A program made the translations under genes and the position numbers. Shown here piece after piece: positions 5,091 through 5,105 of a stretch of 5,105 nt of DNA (within the stretch, counting starts at the first letter, position 1; every line of letters begins with the position of its first letter). Location: contig JAGQXA010000517.1 in NCBI GenBank assembly GCA_020436865.1, positions 1-5,105 of the forward strand, given 5' to 3'. The notes beneath the pieces were generated by a model. The model was not told the origin of the DNA, did no database searches, and was given only the letters and a program-made list of their open reading frames with translations. This stretch comes from Saprospiraceae bacterium (lineage in GTDB: Bacteria > Bacteroidota > Bacteroidia > Chitinophagales > Saprospiraceae).

Positions 5091-5105
5091 CGCCCAATAA
5101 AGAGA

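Noticed and set aside
1..5105. CRISPR array, tRNA, rRNA or insertion sequence
   Set aside because: No regularly spaced long repeats, cloverleaf-like segments, transposase motifs or terminal inverted repeats were found; the only periodic array is the 32-bp GGATCC element.

Overview
The window most likely comes from a member of the Bacteroidota with moderately high GC, perhaps a Saprospiria/Lewinella-like or other non-Flavobacteriales lineage. The evidence is a TAnnTTTG-type -7 promoter box (2438-2445), the general lack of Shine-Dalgarno sequences before the genes, a Bacteroidota-style short bS21, and a large secreted or periplasmic protein built of two-component-regulator propeller repeats. 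The lineage is inferred; no rRNA or tRNA gene is present to confirm it.

Left part (1-2330, minus strand): a two-gene unit. pgeF (YfiH/laccase-domain family, 1584-2330) reads leftward. Its stop codon overlaps the start of a long open frame (1587 to beyond the left edge) in an ATGA junction. That frame encodes a signal peptide followed by at least ten propeller repeats and is the N-terminal sensor half of a regulator cut by the window. Codons 6-16 of the sensor consist of an 8-bp-period GGATCC array containing a 26-bp perfect palindrome.

Middle part (2331-3259, plus strand): an AT-richer divergent intergenic region of 286 bp carries a Bacteroidota -7 box, a 12-bp palindrome just upstream of it, and a roughly 170-nt leader with a terminator-like hairpin and a tiny upstream ORF. 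This leads to a conserved-looking 118-aa protein with a degenerate PD-(D/E)XK-like layout. Then comes rpsU (bS21), after a GC-rich hairpin.

Right part (3264-5105): an OsmC domain fused to a YjdI-type iron-sulfur domain lies on the minus strand, tail to tail with rpsU with only 4 bp between the stop codons. Divergent from it is a plus-strand gene whose product combines an N-terminal macro/M17-N-like nucleotide-binding fold with a C-terminal nucleoside 2-deoxyribosyltransferase/TIR-like domain retaining the Asp and Glu expected of an active enzyme. The longest open frame starts at 3957, but the recognisable protein begins at the in-frame ATG at 4110. The 150 bases between contain two perfect, interleaved inverted repeats (8 and 9 bp) in H-type pseudoknot order.

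The macro plus deoxyribosyltransferase-like protein is the best candidate for an undescribed system: sensor-like and NAD/nucleotide-hydrolase-like parts in one chain, behind a potentially structured leader. No other defence gene, transposase, integrase, tRNA or CRISPR array is visible, so an immune role rests on domain logic alone.
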